From the NCBI GenBank assembly GCA_964444665.1, contig CAYUIE010000005.1, positions 129,169-193,168 on the forward strand: a DNA stretch of 64,000 bases. The letters run 5' to 3'. The position numbers and the translations under genes are program-made. Each line of letters opens with the position of its first letter. Within the stretch, counting starts at the first letter, position 1. Below are positions 17,468-26,435 of this stretch, one piece after another. Source of the DNA: CAYZTY01 sp964444665 (GTDB taxonomy: Bacteria > Planctomycetota > Phycisphaerae > Sedimentisphaerales > CAYZTY01). Under the pieces are notes generated by a model. The model saw nothing but the letters and a program-made list of their open reading frames with translations. It ran no database searches and was not told the DNA's origin.

Positions 17468-18058
17468 ATGCCTCTAACTGCAAAACAAGACAATCTAAAT
17501 CCATTTCATTTCAATCGGCGAAAAGCTATTCAGGCAGTAGCTTTTCTGTTGAAATTAAAGCACGATTCAGCAAGAACAGACAATTATATGCGAATTTTCA
17601 AATTGCTGTATTTTGCTGATAGGGAATCAATAAAAGAAACCGGAAGCCCAATAACAGGTGATAAATTTGTTGCTATGAAACACGGGCCAACGTTAAGCGG
17701 ACTATTAGATTTCGTTAATCAACAGAGAGCTGACAATATAGAATGGGATGAATATATTGAGAGAATTGGCTATGAAATTCGCTTAGTAAAAGACCCCGGA
17801 AACGGAGAATTGTCCAGATATGAAATAAAATTGCTTAGACAGATATGGGAAGAAAATTGCAATTTGGGAGAATGGGAAATTGCCGACAAATCAGAAAAGC
17901 TTCCCGAATGGCAACAAAATGACCCGGGAGAATCTTGCAAATTTATTCCTTTGAAAGATGTTTTGAACGCTCTTGGTCTTAGTGATTATTTAGCTGAAAT
18001 TGAAATGTTAGCTGCAGAAAGCAAAGCAGCACATCAGTTGTTTGGAGCAAGCCATTAG
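17468..18058 (+). CDS. Panacea (DUF4065/SocA-like) domain antitoxin candidate
   Basis: 196 residues with AAGGGAAG before the ATG. The Panacea signature is clear: NYMRIFKLLYFADRESIKETGSPITGDKFVAMKHGPTLSGLLDFVN (residues about 38-83). Panacea domains act as versatile antitoxins fused or paired with many toxin types. The stop codon overlaps the next start (TAGTG), indicating a two-gene toxin-antitoxin operon. C-terminal residues 130-190 are helical and may hold the toxin-neutralising part. Confidence 0.82.
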   Translation: MPLTAKQDNLNPFHFNRRKAIQAVAFLLKLKHDSARTDNYMRIFKLLYFADRESIKETGSPITGDKFVAMKHGPTLSGLLDFVNQQRADNIEWDEYIERIGYEIRLVKDPGNGELSRYEIKLLRQIWEENCNLGEWEIADKSEKLPEWQQNDPGESCKFIPLKDVLNALGLSDYLAEIEMLAAESKAAHQLFGASH

Positions 18059-18456
18059 TGTCACTGTTGCAGGGAAGCACTTTTATCAATAAACAATATG
18101 GTAGGCGAAGCCCACATCTTTGGATCGTAATATCAGACCCAACCTTTGATAGTAATTCAGTAGTCATTGTAAATGTTACTTCTTGGCGAACCCGAGCAAC
18201 TTTTCTCAACGATACAAGTTGTGTAATTAATGCGGGGGAACACCCATTTATTGACAAAAAAAGTTATATCTATTATCGAGATGCGAAGGTAACCTCTGAA
18301 GACAACATCCAAAATGCTTTGGCGGGTGGGGCACTGTCGCCAGACGAAGATTGTTCATCGGAGCTATTGGGGAAAATCCTTTTAGGTGCAGCACAATCGC
18401 AGCATACACCCATTAAAGTAATTGGAATTTTACAAGAACAAGGGCTTATAGATTAA
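18058..18456 (+). CDS. putative toxin partner of the Panacea protein
   Basis: 132 residues from a GTG overlapping the antitoxin stop by one base. The N-terminal GSTFINKQYGRRSPHLWIVISDP and VVIVNVTSWR strands resemble the small beta-barrel of PemK/MazF-like RNases (compare R-P-x-L-V-I-S), but the match is only by pattern. The rest, GEHPFIDKKSYIYYRDAK, is not recognised. Position in the operon argues for toxin. Other folds are possible. Confidence 0.6.
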   Translation: MSLLQGSTFINKQYGRRSPHLWIVISDPTFDSNSVVIVNVTSWRTRATFLNDTSCVINAGEHPFIDKKSYIYYRDAKVTSEDNIQNALAGGALSPDEDCSSELLGKILLGAAQSQHTPIKVIGILQEQGLID

Positions 18457-18682
18457 TCACTTTTTGGTGGGGCAAACAACGGCTCTCTTAAGCGCGAGTG
18501 ACCGACATCACGGGTGAACATAGGAAAGCAGGATGTCAGGCCTTGCCATGCATTCCAGACCTAAGACATCAGACACAAAACATCGTTTAAACAATTGTTG
18601 ACTTTTGGGGGCAAAAGGGGGAATATAGTGTTTTTCGTCCATATTGAGATTCAGAACTACATAGTGATTTAAGGAGGCAGAG

Positions 18683-20314
18683 ATGTTTAACGGTATATTT
18701 CAGATTCCCCGGCCGATTAATGAGCCGCTACTGGGCTATGCTCCGGGCAGCCCGGAAAAAGCGGAGCTAAAGGCCAAGCTCAAAGAGATGCTCGGCCGGC
18801 AGGTAGAAGTGCCAATGATAATCGACGGCAAGGAGGTGCGGAACGGCAAGCTGGCGGAAATGCACTGCCCGCACAACCACCGTCATATTTTAGGCAGCTA
18901 TCACGAGGGTAACGCCCTGTACGTCGGCAAGGCGATTGACGCCGCCGAGAAGGCCCGGCACGAGTGGGGCCAGATGCCGTGGGACGCGCGGGCGATAGTG
19001 TTCCTCAAGGCGGCGGAGCTTCTGGCCGGCAAATACCGCCAGACACTAAACGCAGCGACGATGCTCAATATGAGCAAAACGCCGCACCAGGCGGAGATAG
19101 ATTCGGGAGGCGAGCTGATAGACTTCTGGCGGTTCAATCCTCATTTTATGCAGGAGGTTTACGGCGACCAGCCAATGTCCACGCCGGGTGTGTTGAATTA
19201 TATGGAACACCGGCCGCTGGACGGATTTGTTCTTGCGATTACGCCGTTTAACTTCACCTCGATTGCGGGCAATCTTCCGACAGCGCCGGCGCTTATGGGT
19301 AATACGGTTGTGTGGAAGCCGGCCTCGGCGGCGGTGCTGCCGGCGTATTATATTATGAAAATCTTAGAGAAGGCGGGCCTGCCGCCGGGCGTTATAAATA
19401 TGGTGCCGGGATCCGGGCCGGTTGTCGCCCCGCCGGCATTGAACGATGTAAGACTTGGAGGCATCCATTTTACCGGCAGCACATACGTCTTTTCGACTAT
19501 CTGGCTGGCGATCGGCTCGGATATCCGCAAGTATGTATCGTATCCGAGAATTGTGGGGGAGACCGGCGGCAAGAACTTTATCTTTGCGCACGAAAGCACC
19601 GATATCGAGGCATTGGTGGCGGCGCTGGTGCGAGGCTCATTCGAATACCAGGGTCAAAAATGCTCTGCAGCCTCGCGGGCATACATTCCGGATTCGATTT
19701 GGCCGAAGGTCAAGGAGCGCCTGCTGGCCGAGATTGGCGATATAAAGATGGGCGACGTGACGGACTTTAGAACATTTATGGGCGCGGTTATAGACAAGAA
19801 GGCCTTCGAGACAATCAGCGGTTATATCGAGTATGCCAAAAGTGCGGCGGATATGGAAATTCTTGTAGGCGGCGGCTGCGATGACTCGAAGGGCTACTTT
19901 GTCGAGCCAACCGTGGTGGAAAGCAAAGACCCGAAATCGAAGCTGATGGTAGAAGAGATATTCGGGCCGGTTATGACTGTTTATGTTTATCCGGAAGGCC
20001 AATATAACGAAACTCTGGAGCTATGTGACCAGACCTCGCCATACGCGCTTACCGGCTCGATATTCGCACACGACCGGAATGCAATAGTCAAAGCAATGAA
20101 TACGCTGCGACACGCGGCGGGTAATTTTTACGTGAATGATAAGCCCACCGGAGCGGTCGTGGCCCAGCAACCGTTCGGCGGTTCGCGGGCGTCGGGAACT
20201 AACGACAAGGCGGGAAGCTGGCTTAATCTCGAGAGGTGGGTCTCGCCGCGAGCAATTAAAGAAACGTTTTTGCCGTCGAGAAACTTCCGCTACCCATATA
20301 TGCAGAAGGAATAA
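18683..20314 (+). CDS. pruA: L-glutamate gamma-semialdehyde (1-pyrroline-5-carboxylate) dehydrogenase
   Basis: A 543-residue aldehyde dehydrogenase of the ALDH4 (P5CDH) type, oxidising glutamate semialdehyde to glutamate in proline catabolism. AAGGAGG precedes the ATG. Catalytic C327 lies in EYQGQKCSAASR and E293 in GETGGKN. The long N-terminus (FNGIFQIPRPINEPLLGYAPGS) and YMEHRPLDGFVLAITPFNFTSIAGN are typical of the mitochondrial-like P5CDH branch. No proline dehydrogenase is adjacent. The 226 bp upstream carry TTGACT but no well-spaced -10. Confidence 0.9.
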   Translation: MFNGIFQIPRPINEPLLGYAPGSPEKAELKAKLKEMLGRQVEVPMIIDGKEVRNGKLAEMHCPHNHRHILGSYHEGNALYVGKAIDAAEKARHEWGQMPWDARAIVFLKAAELLAGKYRQTLNAATMLNMSKTPHQAEIDSGGELIDFWRFNPHFMQEVYGDQPMSTPGVLNYMEHRPLDGFVLAITPFNFTSIAGNLPTAPALMGNTVVWKPASAAVLPAYYIMKILEKAGLPPGVINMVPGSGPVVAPPALNDVRLGGIHFTGSTYVFSTIWLAIGSDIRKYVSYPRIVGETGGKNFIFAHESTDIEALVAALVRGSFEYQGQKCSAASRAYIPDSIWPKVKERLLAEIGDIKMGDVTDFRTFMGAVIDKKAFETISGYIEYAKSAADMEILVGGGCDDSKGYFVEPTVVESKDPKSKLMVEEIFGPVMTVYVYPEGQYNETLELCDQTSPYALTGSIFAHDRNAIVKAMNTLRHAAGNFYVNDKPTGAVVAQQPFGGSRASGTNDKAGSWLNLERWVSPRAIKETFLPSRNFRYPYMQKE

Positions 20315-20335
20315 AGAAACAACAGGTCAGACAAA

Positions 20336-20370
20336 AGGGCTGCAAGCGTGCGCCTGCAGCCCTTTTTCTT
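20336..20370. terminator. bidirectional terminator between convergent pruA and dnaK
   Basis: AGGGCTGCA (20336-20344) pairs with TGCAGCCCT (20355-20363), followed by T5 on the plus strand and preceded by AAAA, which gives a T-run on the minus strand. It serves both genes. Confidence 0.85.
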
Positions 20371-20398
20371 ATGGACAGGCTTCATAGAATTGCCGGTA

Positions 20399-22339
20399 CT
20401 ACTCGTCTTTCGCTTCGAACTCGGCATCTATTACGTCGTCACCACCTTTTCTCCTGACTTCTCCCTCGGGCGGCGGGGCTTGTTGGGGCTCCTGGGGTCC
20501 GGGCTGCTGCTGACCCGACGCGGCCTGCTTCTTCGCAGCTTCCTCATAAAGCACCTTACCAAGCTCCTGGCCGACATTGCCAAGATTTTCAATAGCCTTT
20601 TCGATGGCCTGGGGATTATCACCCTTCGCGGCTTCTTTAAGATTGCTGACGGCGTTCTCGACGTCGCCGCGAGTTTTGGCAGAGACTTTATCGCCGTGCT
20701 CTTTGAGGGTTTTCTCGGTTGAATAAATCAGCTGGTCGGCCTGGTTTTTCACATCAACGAGATGTCTTTTGAGTTTGTCTTCCTCGGCGTGCTCTTCGGC
20801 ACCCTTTTTCATCTTTTCGACTTCCTCTTCGGTCAGGCCGGAGCTCGATTTGATTTCGATGGACTGCTGCTTGCCGGTGGCCAAATCCTTTGCCGAGACG
20901 TTCAGTATGCCGTTGGCGTCAATGTCAAAAGCAACCTCTATTTGAGGAATACCACGAGGGGCCGTGGGAATGCCGGCAAGCTGGAACCTGCCCAGCGTGC
21001 GGTTGTCCCTGGCGAATTCCCTTTCACCCTGCAGCACGTGGATGTCCACTGTCGTCTGGCTGTCGGCGGCGGTGGAGAATATCTCTTTTTTGCTGGTTGG
21101 GATTGTGGTGTTGCGTTCAATTAGTCTGGTCAGAACTCCGCCGAGGGTCTCGACGCCGAGAGACAATGGGGTTACGTCGAGCAGGAGAATATCCTTAACT
21201 CCCTCGTCGCCGGCGAGAACGGCGCCCTGAATGGCGGCGCCGAGGGCGACGACTTCATCCGGGTTGAGACTTTTATTAGGCTCTTTGCCGAATATATCTT
21301 TTACTATCTCCTGTACCTTCGGGATTCTTGTGGAGCCACCGACGAGCAGGACCTCTGCGATATCTTTTCCACTCAGCTTTGCATCTTTGAGCGCACTGAT
21401 GCAGGGATTTTTGAGTCTTTCGAGTACGGGCTCAACGAGGGACTCGAATTTACTTCGGGTTATTGTCATCTGCAGGTGCTTCGGCCCGGAGGCGTCGGCG
21501 GTGATGAAGGGCAGATTGACGGTGGCCTCGAGTTGTGTGCTTAATTCACACTTTGCTTTTTCGGCGGCCTCTTTGAGTCTTTGATGGGCCATCGGGTCCT
21601 GGCGAAGGTCGATACCTTCGGTCTTTTTAAACTCGTCGCCGAGATGATTAATAAGCATTTCATCGAGGTCGTCACCGCCGAGATGTGTATCGCCGTTGGT
21701 ACTTAAGACCTCAAAGACATTGTCGCCGATATCGAGCGTTGAGATATCGAATGTTCCACCGCCGAAATCGAAGACGGCGATTTTCTCGTTCTTTTTCTTT
21801 TCAAGGCCGTAGGCCAGGGCGGCCGCGGTTGGCTCGTTTATTATTCTTGCGACTTTCAGGCCTGCGATTGTGCCGGCGTCCTTTGTTGCCTGGCGCTGGG
21901 AATCATTGAAATATGCCGGCACGGTGATGACCGCCTGCTCGATAGTTTCCCCGAGGTAATCTTCGGCGGTTTTTTTCAGGTCCTGCAGAATCATAGCGGA
22001 TACTTCGGGGGGCGTGTATTGCTTGCCGCGGCTTTCCACCTTGACCAGCTCCTCAGAGCCGCCAACCACTTTATAAGGCACGAGCTTTTCCTCTGCGCTG
22101 ACTTCCATATGCCGCCGGCCCATAAAACGCTTGATTGAGAATATGGTGTTTGTCGGATTCGTTACCTGCTGGTGGCGCGCGATCTGGCCGACGAGCCTTT
22201 CGCCCTTGTCGGTAAAGCCCACCACCGAAGGGGTCAGTCTCGAACCTGAAGAATTAATCAGCACCTTTGGCGCCGAGCCTTCCATCACGGCAACGACCGA
22301 ATTGGTGGTCCCTAAATCTATTCCAATAATCTTGGCCAT
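20399..22339 (-). CDS. dnaK: chaperone DnaK (Hsp70)
   Basis: A 646-residue Hsp70. Actin-like ATPase: IGIDLGTTNS (5-14), AVITVPAYFNDSQRQATKDAG, FDFGGGTFDIS, EVLLVGGSTRIPKVQ. Substrate domain: TPLSLGVETLGGV and an NPQ-rich lid ending GGDDVIDAEFEAKDE. It folds and refolds proteins in the cytosol with DnaJ and GrpE, neither of which is in this window. AGGAG precedes the ATG. It stands alone, behind a sigma-54-type promoter. Confidence 0.98.
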   Translation of the reverse strand: MAKIIGIDLGTTNSVVAVMEGSAPKVLINSSGSRLTPSVVGFTDKGERLVGQIARHQQVTNPTNTIFSIKRFMGRRHMEVSAEEKLVPYKVVGGSEELVKVESRGKQYTPPEVSAMILQDLKKTAEDYLGETIEQAVITVPAYFNDSQRQATKDAGTIAGLKVARIINEPTAAALAYGLEKKKNEKIAVFDFGGGTFDISTLDIGDNVFEVLSTNGDTHLGGDDLDEMLINHLGDEFKKTEGIDLRQDPMAHQRLKEAAEKAKCELSTQLEATVNLPFITADASGPKHLQMTITRSKFESLVEPVLERLKNPCISALKDAKLSGKDIAEVLLVGGSTRIPKVQEIVKDIFGKEPNKSLNPDEVVALGAAIQGAVLAGDEGVKDILLLDVTPLSLGVETLGGVLTRLIERNTTIPTSKKEIFSTAADSQTTVDIHVLQGEREFARDNRTLGRFQLAGIPTAPRGIPQIEVAFDIDANGILNVSAKDLATGKQQSIEIKSSSGLTEEEVEKMKKGAEEHAEEDKLKRHLVDVKNQADQLIYSTEKTLKEHGDKVSAKTRGDVENAVSNLKEAAKGDNPQAIEKAIENLGNVGQELGKVLYEEAAKKQAASGQQQPGPQEPQQAPPPEGEVRRKGGDDVIDAEFEAKDE

Positions 22340-22392
22340 AATTTGAGCTCCTAAAAGGCTAAGTTACAGTGTTTATTTTGTGAATATAAATG

Positions 22393-22408
22393 TGCAAAGG
22401 GTGTGCCA
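22393..22408 (-). promoter_or_regulatory. sigma-54 (-24/-12) promoter upstream of dnaK
   Basis: The minus strand reads TGGCAC (22403-22408), 5 nt, TTGCA (22393-22397), an exact fit to the RpoN consensus with GG and GC ten bases apart. Transcription would begin near 22381, giving a leader of about 40 nt to the dnaK ATG at 22339. No CIRCE element was seen. An activator site was not identified. Confidence 0.6.
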
Positions 22409-22505
22409 AAGCGCATAAAAACTGCAAGTTCTTGTTGTTGAATAAGTTACAGAGCCGGCTTCAGGCGATGTATGCCATTTTGGCAGAAGCTGGGTGCAGG
22501 AAATT

Positions 22506-23561
22506 TCAGTTTTTGTTCAGGCGGGAGCGGATAATCTCGGCTCTGAGACGGTCCCGGCCGGCCGGCTCGAGTTTTTTGCCGGAATTGAGCTGCAGGTGAG
22601 CCGGCTGAGTCAACATAAACAACTCATTTATCACCGGAATGGAAACGCCGGAGACCCTCTTCATATTCACTCCCATACGTAGATGACTGAGCAGAAACAA
22701 GGCCTCCTGGGAACTTATCATATGGGCGCTTTTCAAAAGGCCGACGGCGCGGGAAGTCTTATCCTCAAGCAAGTCGGGCTGCCTTACCAGCAGCTGGTCT
22801 CTGGCAAGGTTTTCATACTCCACGATTTTCGGTATGATGGAATTTGTAAATTCATCGACGATCTCAAGCTCAGAGAGGCCGAGTGTTACCTGGTTTGAGA
22901 GTTGATAAAAGTCGCCGATGGCCTCGGTTCCCTCACCGAACAGACCTCTGACGGCCAAATTCATACTTTTTGCGGCGTTGAAGAACTTCTCAATCTGGCC
23001 TGCCATTCGCAGCGCCGGCAGGTGCAACATTACAGAAATCCTTATTCCCGTCCCCACGTTTGTCGGGCAGGCGGTCAGATAACCATAGCGAGAGTGGTAG
23101 GCATAATCCACTTTCTGCTCAATCATATCATCTATTTCGCTGATTTGCTCCCAGCATTCTCGAAGCTGCAGGCCAGCCTTGAAGACCTGCATTCTGAGAT
23201 GGTCCTCTTCATTTATCATAGCAGTAAAGAATTCTCTGTTGGCGATTACGACTCCTCTGGGACCTTTAGCTTTCGCGTGATGTCGGCTGATAAGATGTCT
23301 TTCTACGAGCAAGTCCTTATCAAGGCCCGGGGCTTTATCGATACCGACGTAGAAAACCTCATCACCGAGGTCCAGGGCCATAATCGCGGCTTTTAGTTTT
23401 TCAAGTATCTGGGTCTTCTGGGGGGCGGTGCAGCGAGAGAGAAACTGAAAGCCGGCAAGATTTCTGGCCAAACGTACTCGGGAAGAAATTACGACATCCG
23501 CCATAGGTCCTGAGCCGCCAAACCATTCGCTCGTACGGGAACTAATCTCATTAAGTTTCAT
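22506..23561 (-). CDS. mcsB: protein arginine kinase McsB
   Basis: A 351-residue phosphagen-kinase-fold enzyme that phosphorylates arginine residues to mark proteins for ClpCP degradation. Visible landmarks are SSRVRLARN (26-34), NEEDHLR (117-123) and YLTACPTNVGTGIRISVMLHLP (161-182, C165). It lies 71 bp downstream of mcsA on the same strand. The length equals the family norm. Absence of the creatine-kinase N-terminal domain and presence of mcsA support McsB rather than arginine kinase. clpC and ctsR are not nearby. Confidence 0.95.
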   Translation of the reverse strand: MKLNEISSRTSEWFGGSGPMADVVISSRVRLARNLAGFQFLSRCTAPQKTQILEKLKAAIMALDLGDEVFYVGIDKAPGLDKDLLVERHLISRHHAKAKGPRGVVIANREFFTAMINEEDHLRMQVFKAGLQLRECWEQISEIDDMIEQKVDYAYHSRYGYLTACPTNVGTGIRISVMLHLPALRMAGQIEKFFNAAKSMNLAVRGLFGEGTEAIGDFYQLSNQVTLGLSELEIVDEFTNSIIPKIVEYENLARDQLLVRQPDLLEDKTSRAVGLLKSAHMISSQEALFLLSHLRMGVNMKRVSGVSIPVINELFMLTQPAHLQLNSGKKLEPAGRDRLRAEIIRSRLNKN

Positions 23562-23632
23562 CGAAAGCGCCCATCTTTTTGAATTGTGGTACTGTGAATT
23601 CAGTTAACCACAAAAAGTTTTTCGTTTTTTAG

Positions 23633-24136
23633 TTATTTTTCAGCTTCGAGCAGTTTACTTATCCTGTCACGCAATTTGGCGGCGGCTTCGTAATTCTCCT
23701 CCCGCACCGCGGTCTGAAGCTCTCGTCTTAACACCAACAGCTTTGTTTGCTTTTTAGTTTGTTTGGAAGCCTTGGATGGCACTTTGCCGCAATGAGCATT
23801 ACCGCCCTCATGAGAGTTCTGAATTATCGGCCGAATGTAATCCTCGAAGACATCGTAGTCGGCCGGACAACCTAAAAGGCTGTTTTTACGAAACTCTCGC
23901 AGGGTTATGCCGCAGTGGGGACAGCTTCGTTTAGCAGCATCGGCAGAAGCCGGTTCGGACTGCGCCTGTGCCGAAAGCAGGGTGCTAAGCAGCTCGTTAA
24001 GCGGTATCTGTGTCTTGACGGTAAGACCCTGTTTCTGGGCACAAACCTCGCACAAGTGCGTTTCGCGGCGATGCCCTTCCGTAATCTCGGTCAGGTGAAT
24101 AGTGGCTACATTGTTTTTACAGATCTGACATTGCAT
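23633..24136 (-). CDS. mcsA: McsA, zinc-finger activator of McsB
   Basis: 167 residues from the ATG at 24136 (MQCQICKNNVATIHLTEI). A TTG 36 bases upstream is less likely. Zinc knuckles: C3-x2-C6, C29-x2-C32, a CPHC in the middle and a further Cys pair. A UVR domain lies at the C-terminus (LRRELQTAVREENYEAAAKLRDRI). The family binds and activates McsB. The ribosome binding site is weak. Together with mcsB and dnaK it forms a protein-quality-control cluster. Confidence 0.92.
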   Translation of the reverse strand: MQCQICKNNVATIHLTEITEGHRRETHLCEVCAQKQGLTVKTQIPLNELLSTLLSAQAQSEPASADAAKRSCPHCGITLREFRKNSLLGCPADYDVFEDYIRPIIQNSHEGGNAHCGKVPSKASKQTKKQTKLLVLRRELQTAVREENYEAAAKLRDRISKLLEAEK

Positions 24137-24286
24137 ATAAGCGACCGTCAAACATATTCTTGCTTTTATCAACCATACATCAATACATTATTGTCAAACT
24201 GACCGAACTACTGCACTTCAGATTCGCCCATTATCCTTCTTTCGATGCTAAAAAGCAAATCCGCCAAATTCCAAACCTCCGGGTCG

Positions 24287-24652
24287 CTATTTGCTATATT
24301 CTGCGGTGCAGTTCGGCGCTTCGGTAACACGTACGTATTTCAGCTCAACATTGCTCGGTAATAATTCGGCCAATTTATCGTATAAATATCTGGCTACGTT
24401 TTCGGCAGAAGCATTGACACGGTCGAAACAGTTGGTTTCTTCCAGCTGAACATTTTCAAAGACTGCCAGAGTCTGGTCAATGATTGTCTTAAGATGGCCA
24501 AAGTCCATAACAAGGCCCATTTCGTTAAGTTTCTGAGAGCAGACGGCAACAACCAAGACCCAACTATGAGAATGTAACGGCTCTTTTGAACCGTCAGGCA
24601 AAGTCAACTGATGCGAGGCGTTAAACGTCGTTTCGATGCTAATCGTGAACAT
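24287..24652 (-). CDS. 6-pyruvoyl-tetrahydropterin synthase/QueD-family protein
   Basis: 121 residues with the T-fold zinc site H14 (NASHQL) and H27, H29 (LHSHSW), and the C-terminal VTEAPNCTAEY. The canonical QueD/PTPS pattern has a catalytic Cys a few residues before a HGH; here the loop is DGSKEPLHSHSW with no Cys and Ser in place of Gly. It may be the queuosine QueD that partners queE, queC and queF at 39.8-41.7 kb, or a variant with different chemistry. The gene sits between coaD and mcsA on the same strand. Confidence 0.75.
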   Translation of the reverse strand: MFTISIETTFNASHQLTLPDGSKEPLHSHSWVLVVAVCSQKLNEMGLVMDFGHLKTIIDQTLAVFENVQLEETNCFDRVNASAENVARYLYDKLAELLPSNVELKYVRVTEAPNCTAEYSK

Positions 24653-24709
24653 AGCAGGGCTCCGGATAGAGTCAGACGGCCGCGACAGTAAAATATTATT
24701 TAACGTTTA

Positions 24710-25207
24710 TTATTCACTTTTTCCGGCCAGTCGTTTTTTAAGGTATTCATAAACAGGCCGTGGAATCAAGCTTGAAACATTGCCTCCCAGGCCGGCTACT
24801 TCTCGAATCAAAGTAGAGCTTACAAAACCATATTGCTCCGAGGTCATAATGAAGACCGTTTCTATGCCGGCCACGGCGCGATTGGTCATAGCAAGCTGAA
24901 ATTCATACTGGACATCCGTCAGATTTCGCAGGCCGCGCAGGATAACGTCGGCTTTTCTTTTTACAGCAAAATCGACTGTCAGGCCTTCAAAACTTTCCAC
25001 CGCGACATTCGGCATTTCGGCCACCAGCTCTTTTATCATTTTCACCCGCTCGTCCGGTGTGAAAAGCTGCTCTTTCAAAGGGCTGCAGCCGACGGCGATA
25101 ATCAATTCGTCGAAAAGCTTTGTGCCGCGCCTTACCACGTCAAGATGGCCGTTGGTGATCGGGTCAAATGTGCCTGGAAAGATGGCTCGTATAAACCTGG
25201 ATTCCAC
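24710..25207 (-). CDS. coaD: phosphopantetheine adenylyltransferase
   Basis: 165 residues from a GTG at 25207, preceded by GGCAGG at 7 nt; a TTG 21 bases upstream has no ribosome binding site. Nucleotidyltransferase motifs: GTFDPITNGH near the N-terminus and EYGFVSSTLIRE near the C-terminus (ISSTxIRE type), plus RGLRNLTDVQYE. It catalyses the penultimate step of coenzyme A synthesis. Confidence 0.94.
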   Translation of the reverse strand: MESRFIRAIFPGTFDPITNGHLDVVRRGTKLFDELIIAVGCSPLKEQLFTPDERVKMIKELVAEMPNVAVESFEGLTVDFAVKRKADVILRGLRNLTDVQYEFQLAMTNRAVAGIETVFIMTSEQYGFVSSTLIREVAGLGGNVSSLIPRPVYEYLKKRLAGKSE

Positions 25208-25836
25208 CAGTTTACCTGCCTTTCGCAAAGACCGGGTTTTTAGACTGATGCGTATAATAAAACTGTTAAACTACCGCCGACTGTACCCAATTATAGCAAA
25301 AATTAAAGCTGGGTCAATCCCGACTTGCTCGCCTCGGCGAAGCCAAAGGCGAAGCCGGGTCGGGATGATGACAAAGGGGCTGTCAGCCGATTTAAACGCC
25401 GGACGGGGCTTATTTAATCAAGAAAAAGGTCTCAAAAATCGTGAAGGAAAATGACGTTTTGCAGATTTGTTATATTAAATTAATCGGGCTTTCAACTTTT
25501 CACAGGCTGTTGTTAGGATGTGAGCCTACAATTGACTGTATATTTGCCTTAATTTGAATAATTTCAGCCGTTTAGTCAATCCGGTTTTACTCACAATTAC
25601 CAGCAGGGGCCTGTCGGCAAGGCGGGATAGAGTGTCATAGAACAACGTAGAATGATATAAGACAATGATACGACAGTTTAGTCAGTCCTCTAATAAGCAA
25701 GGGGGATGCGATTTTTTGTGGAAAAAGTTTCATTAATGTTGCTGGCAGTGGCCGATATTTCTATAGTATCCCTAAGGAAAATATTTAAAGCTGTTAATTA
25801 AGATAAAAGACGGCTTGAGCCTGAGAGAGCCAGGGA
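25208..25836. other. gene-free intergenic region
   Basis: Divergent spacer between coaD and a plus-strand gene. It contains one dispersed GGGTCAATCCCGACTTG...GTCGGGATGA inverted unit (25311-25370) and otherwise unique AT-rich sequence. No RNA or coding gene was recognised. Confidence 0.4.
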
Positions 25837-26388
25837 ATGGTGAACCAGCCAAGAACCGCAAAGGTGTTGTTTTCACTTGTTGTTTCGATGACAATAGGGG
25901 CGGCAGTGCTATTGGCACTTGAAAAACGACCTCTACCGCCGGGTGCCTTCAGCCTCGCCAGTTACACACGCCTGGGTTCAGTAGGAGAAACAATCGAAAC
26001 TTACGGACCTGTCTCGCCGAATCGATGGCAGTGTGTAGAGGTGTTTTATAGCAATACGACCGGGGGCAATATAGGGCAGATTGCCTCGCTGAACGGATTG
26101 AGAGATTCCGAAGACGTTAATCTGCATTTTCTGATATGTAACGGGTACGGTGGTCAGGACGGCCAAATACAAACAAGCCAGAAATGGATGAGACAATGGT
26201 CCTGTGTGCCGGGTGGAAATTGGTACGGCAGCAGCAAGACCATTAGAGTGTGCTTGATTGCGGACGGTGGAACGAACCTGCCGAGCGAATTCCAAATAAA
26301 GCGGACAAACCTGTTACTTGAGGCACTTTGTATAAAATTCAGCATTCCCGCAGATCAGGTTATTTATCCAGCCGATTGGCAATTGTAG
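25837..26388 (+). CDS. membrane-anchored degenerate amidase/PGRP-like protein
   Basis: 183 residues. An N-terminal hydrophobic segment (VLFSLVVSMTIGAAVLLALE) anchors it or exports it. Residues 60-180 follow the layout of N-acetylmuramoyl-L-alanine amidase (Amidase_2): QCVEVFYSNTTGGNIG, NLHFLICNGYGGQDGQIQ, then TIRVCLIADGGTNLPSEFQIKRTNLLLEAL, then a short C-terminal strand. The His pair expected in the first strand reads VFYSNT and the last zinc His is absent, so it is probably a non-catalytic peptidoglycan-binding relative. The assignment rests on pattern only. Confidence 0.5.
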   Translation: MVNQPRTAKVLFSLVVSMTIGAAVLLALEKRPLPPGAFSLASYTRLGSVGETIETYGPVSPNRWQCVEVFYSNTTGGNIGQIASLNGLRDSEDVNLHFLICNGYGGQDGQIQTSQKWMRQWSCVPGGNWYGSSKTIRVCLIADGGTNLPSEFQIKRTNLLLEALCIKFSIPADQVIYPADWQL

Positions 26389-26435
26389 AAAAGCTTCTCT
26401 TCGGGATTATCTTAATTGTCGAATTTTTTGTGCGC

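Noticed and set aside
20348..22346. Many long antisense frames opposite dnaK
   Set aside because: They follow from the codon bias of dnaK on the opposite strand; dnaK itself is unambiguous.
24833..25243. 136-codon frame antisense to coaD
   Set aside because: CoaD motifs on the minus strand explain the region fully.
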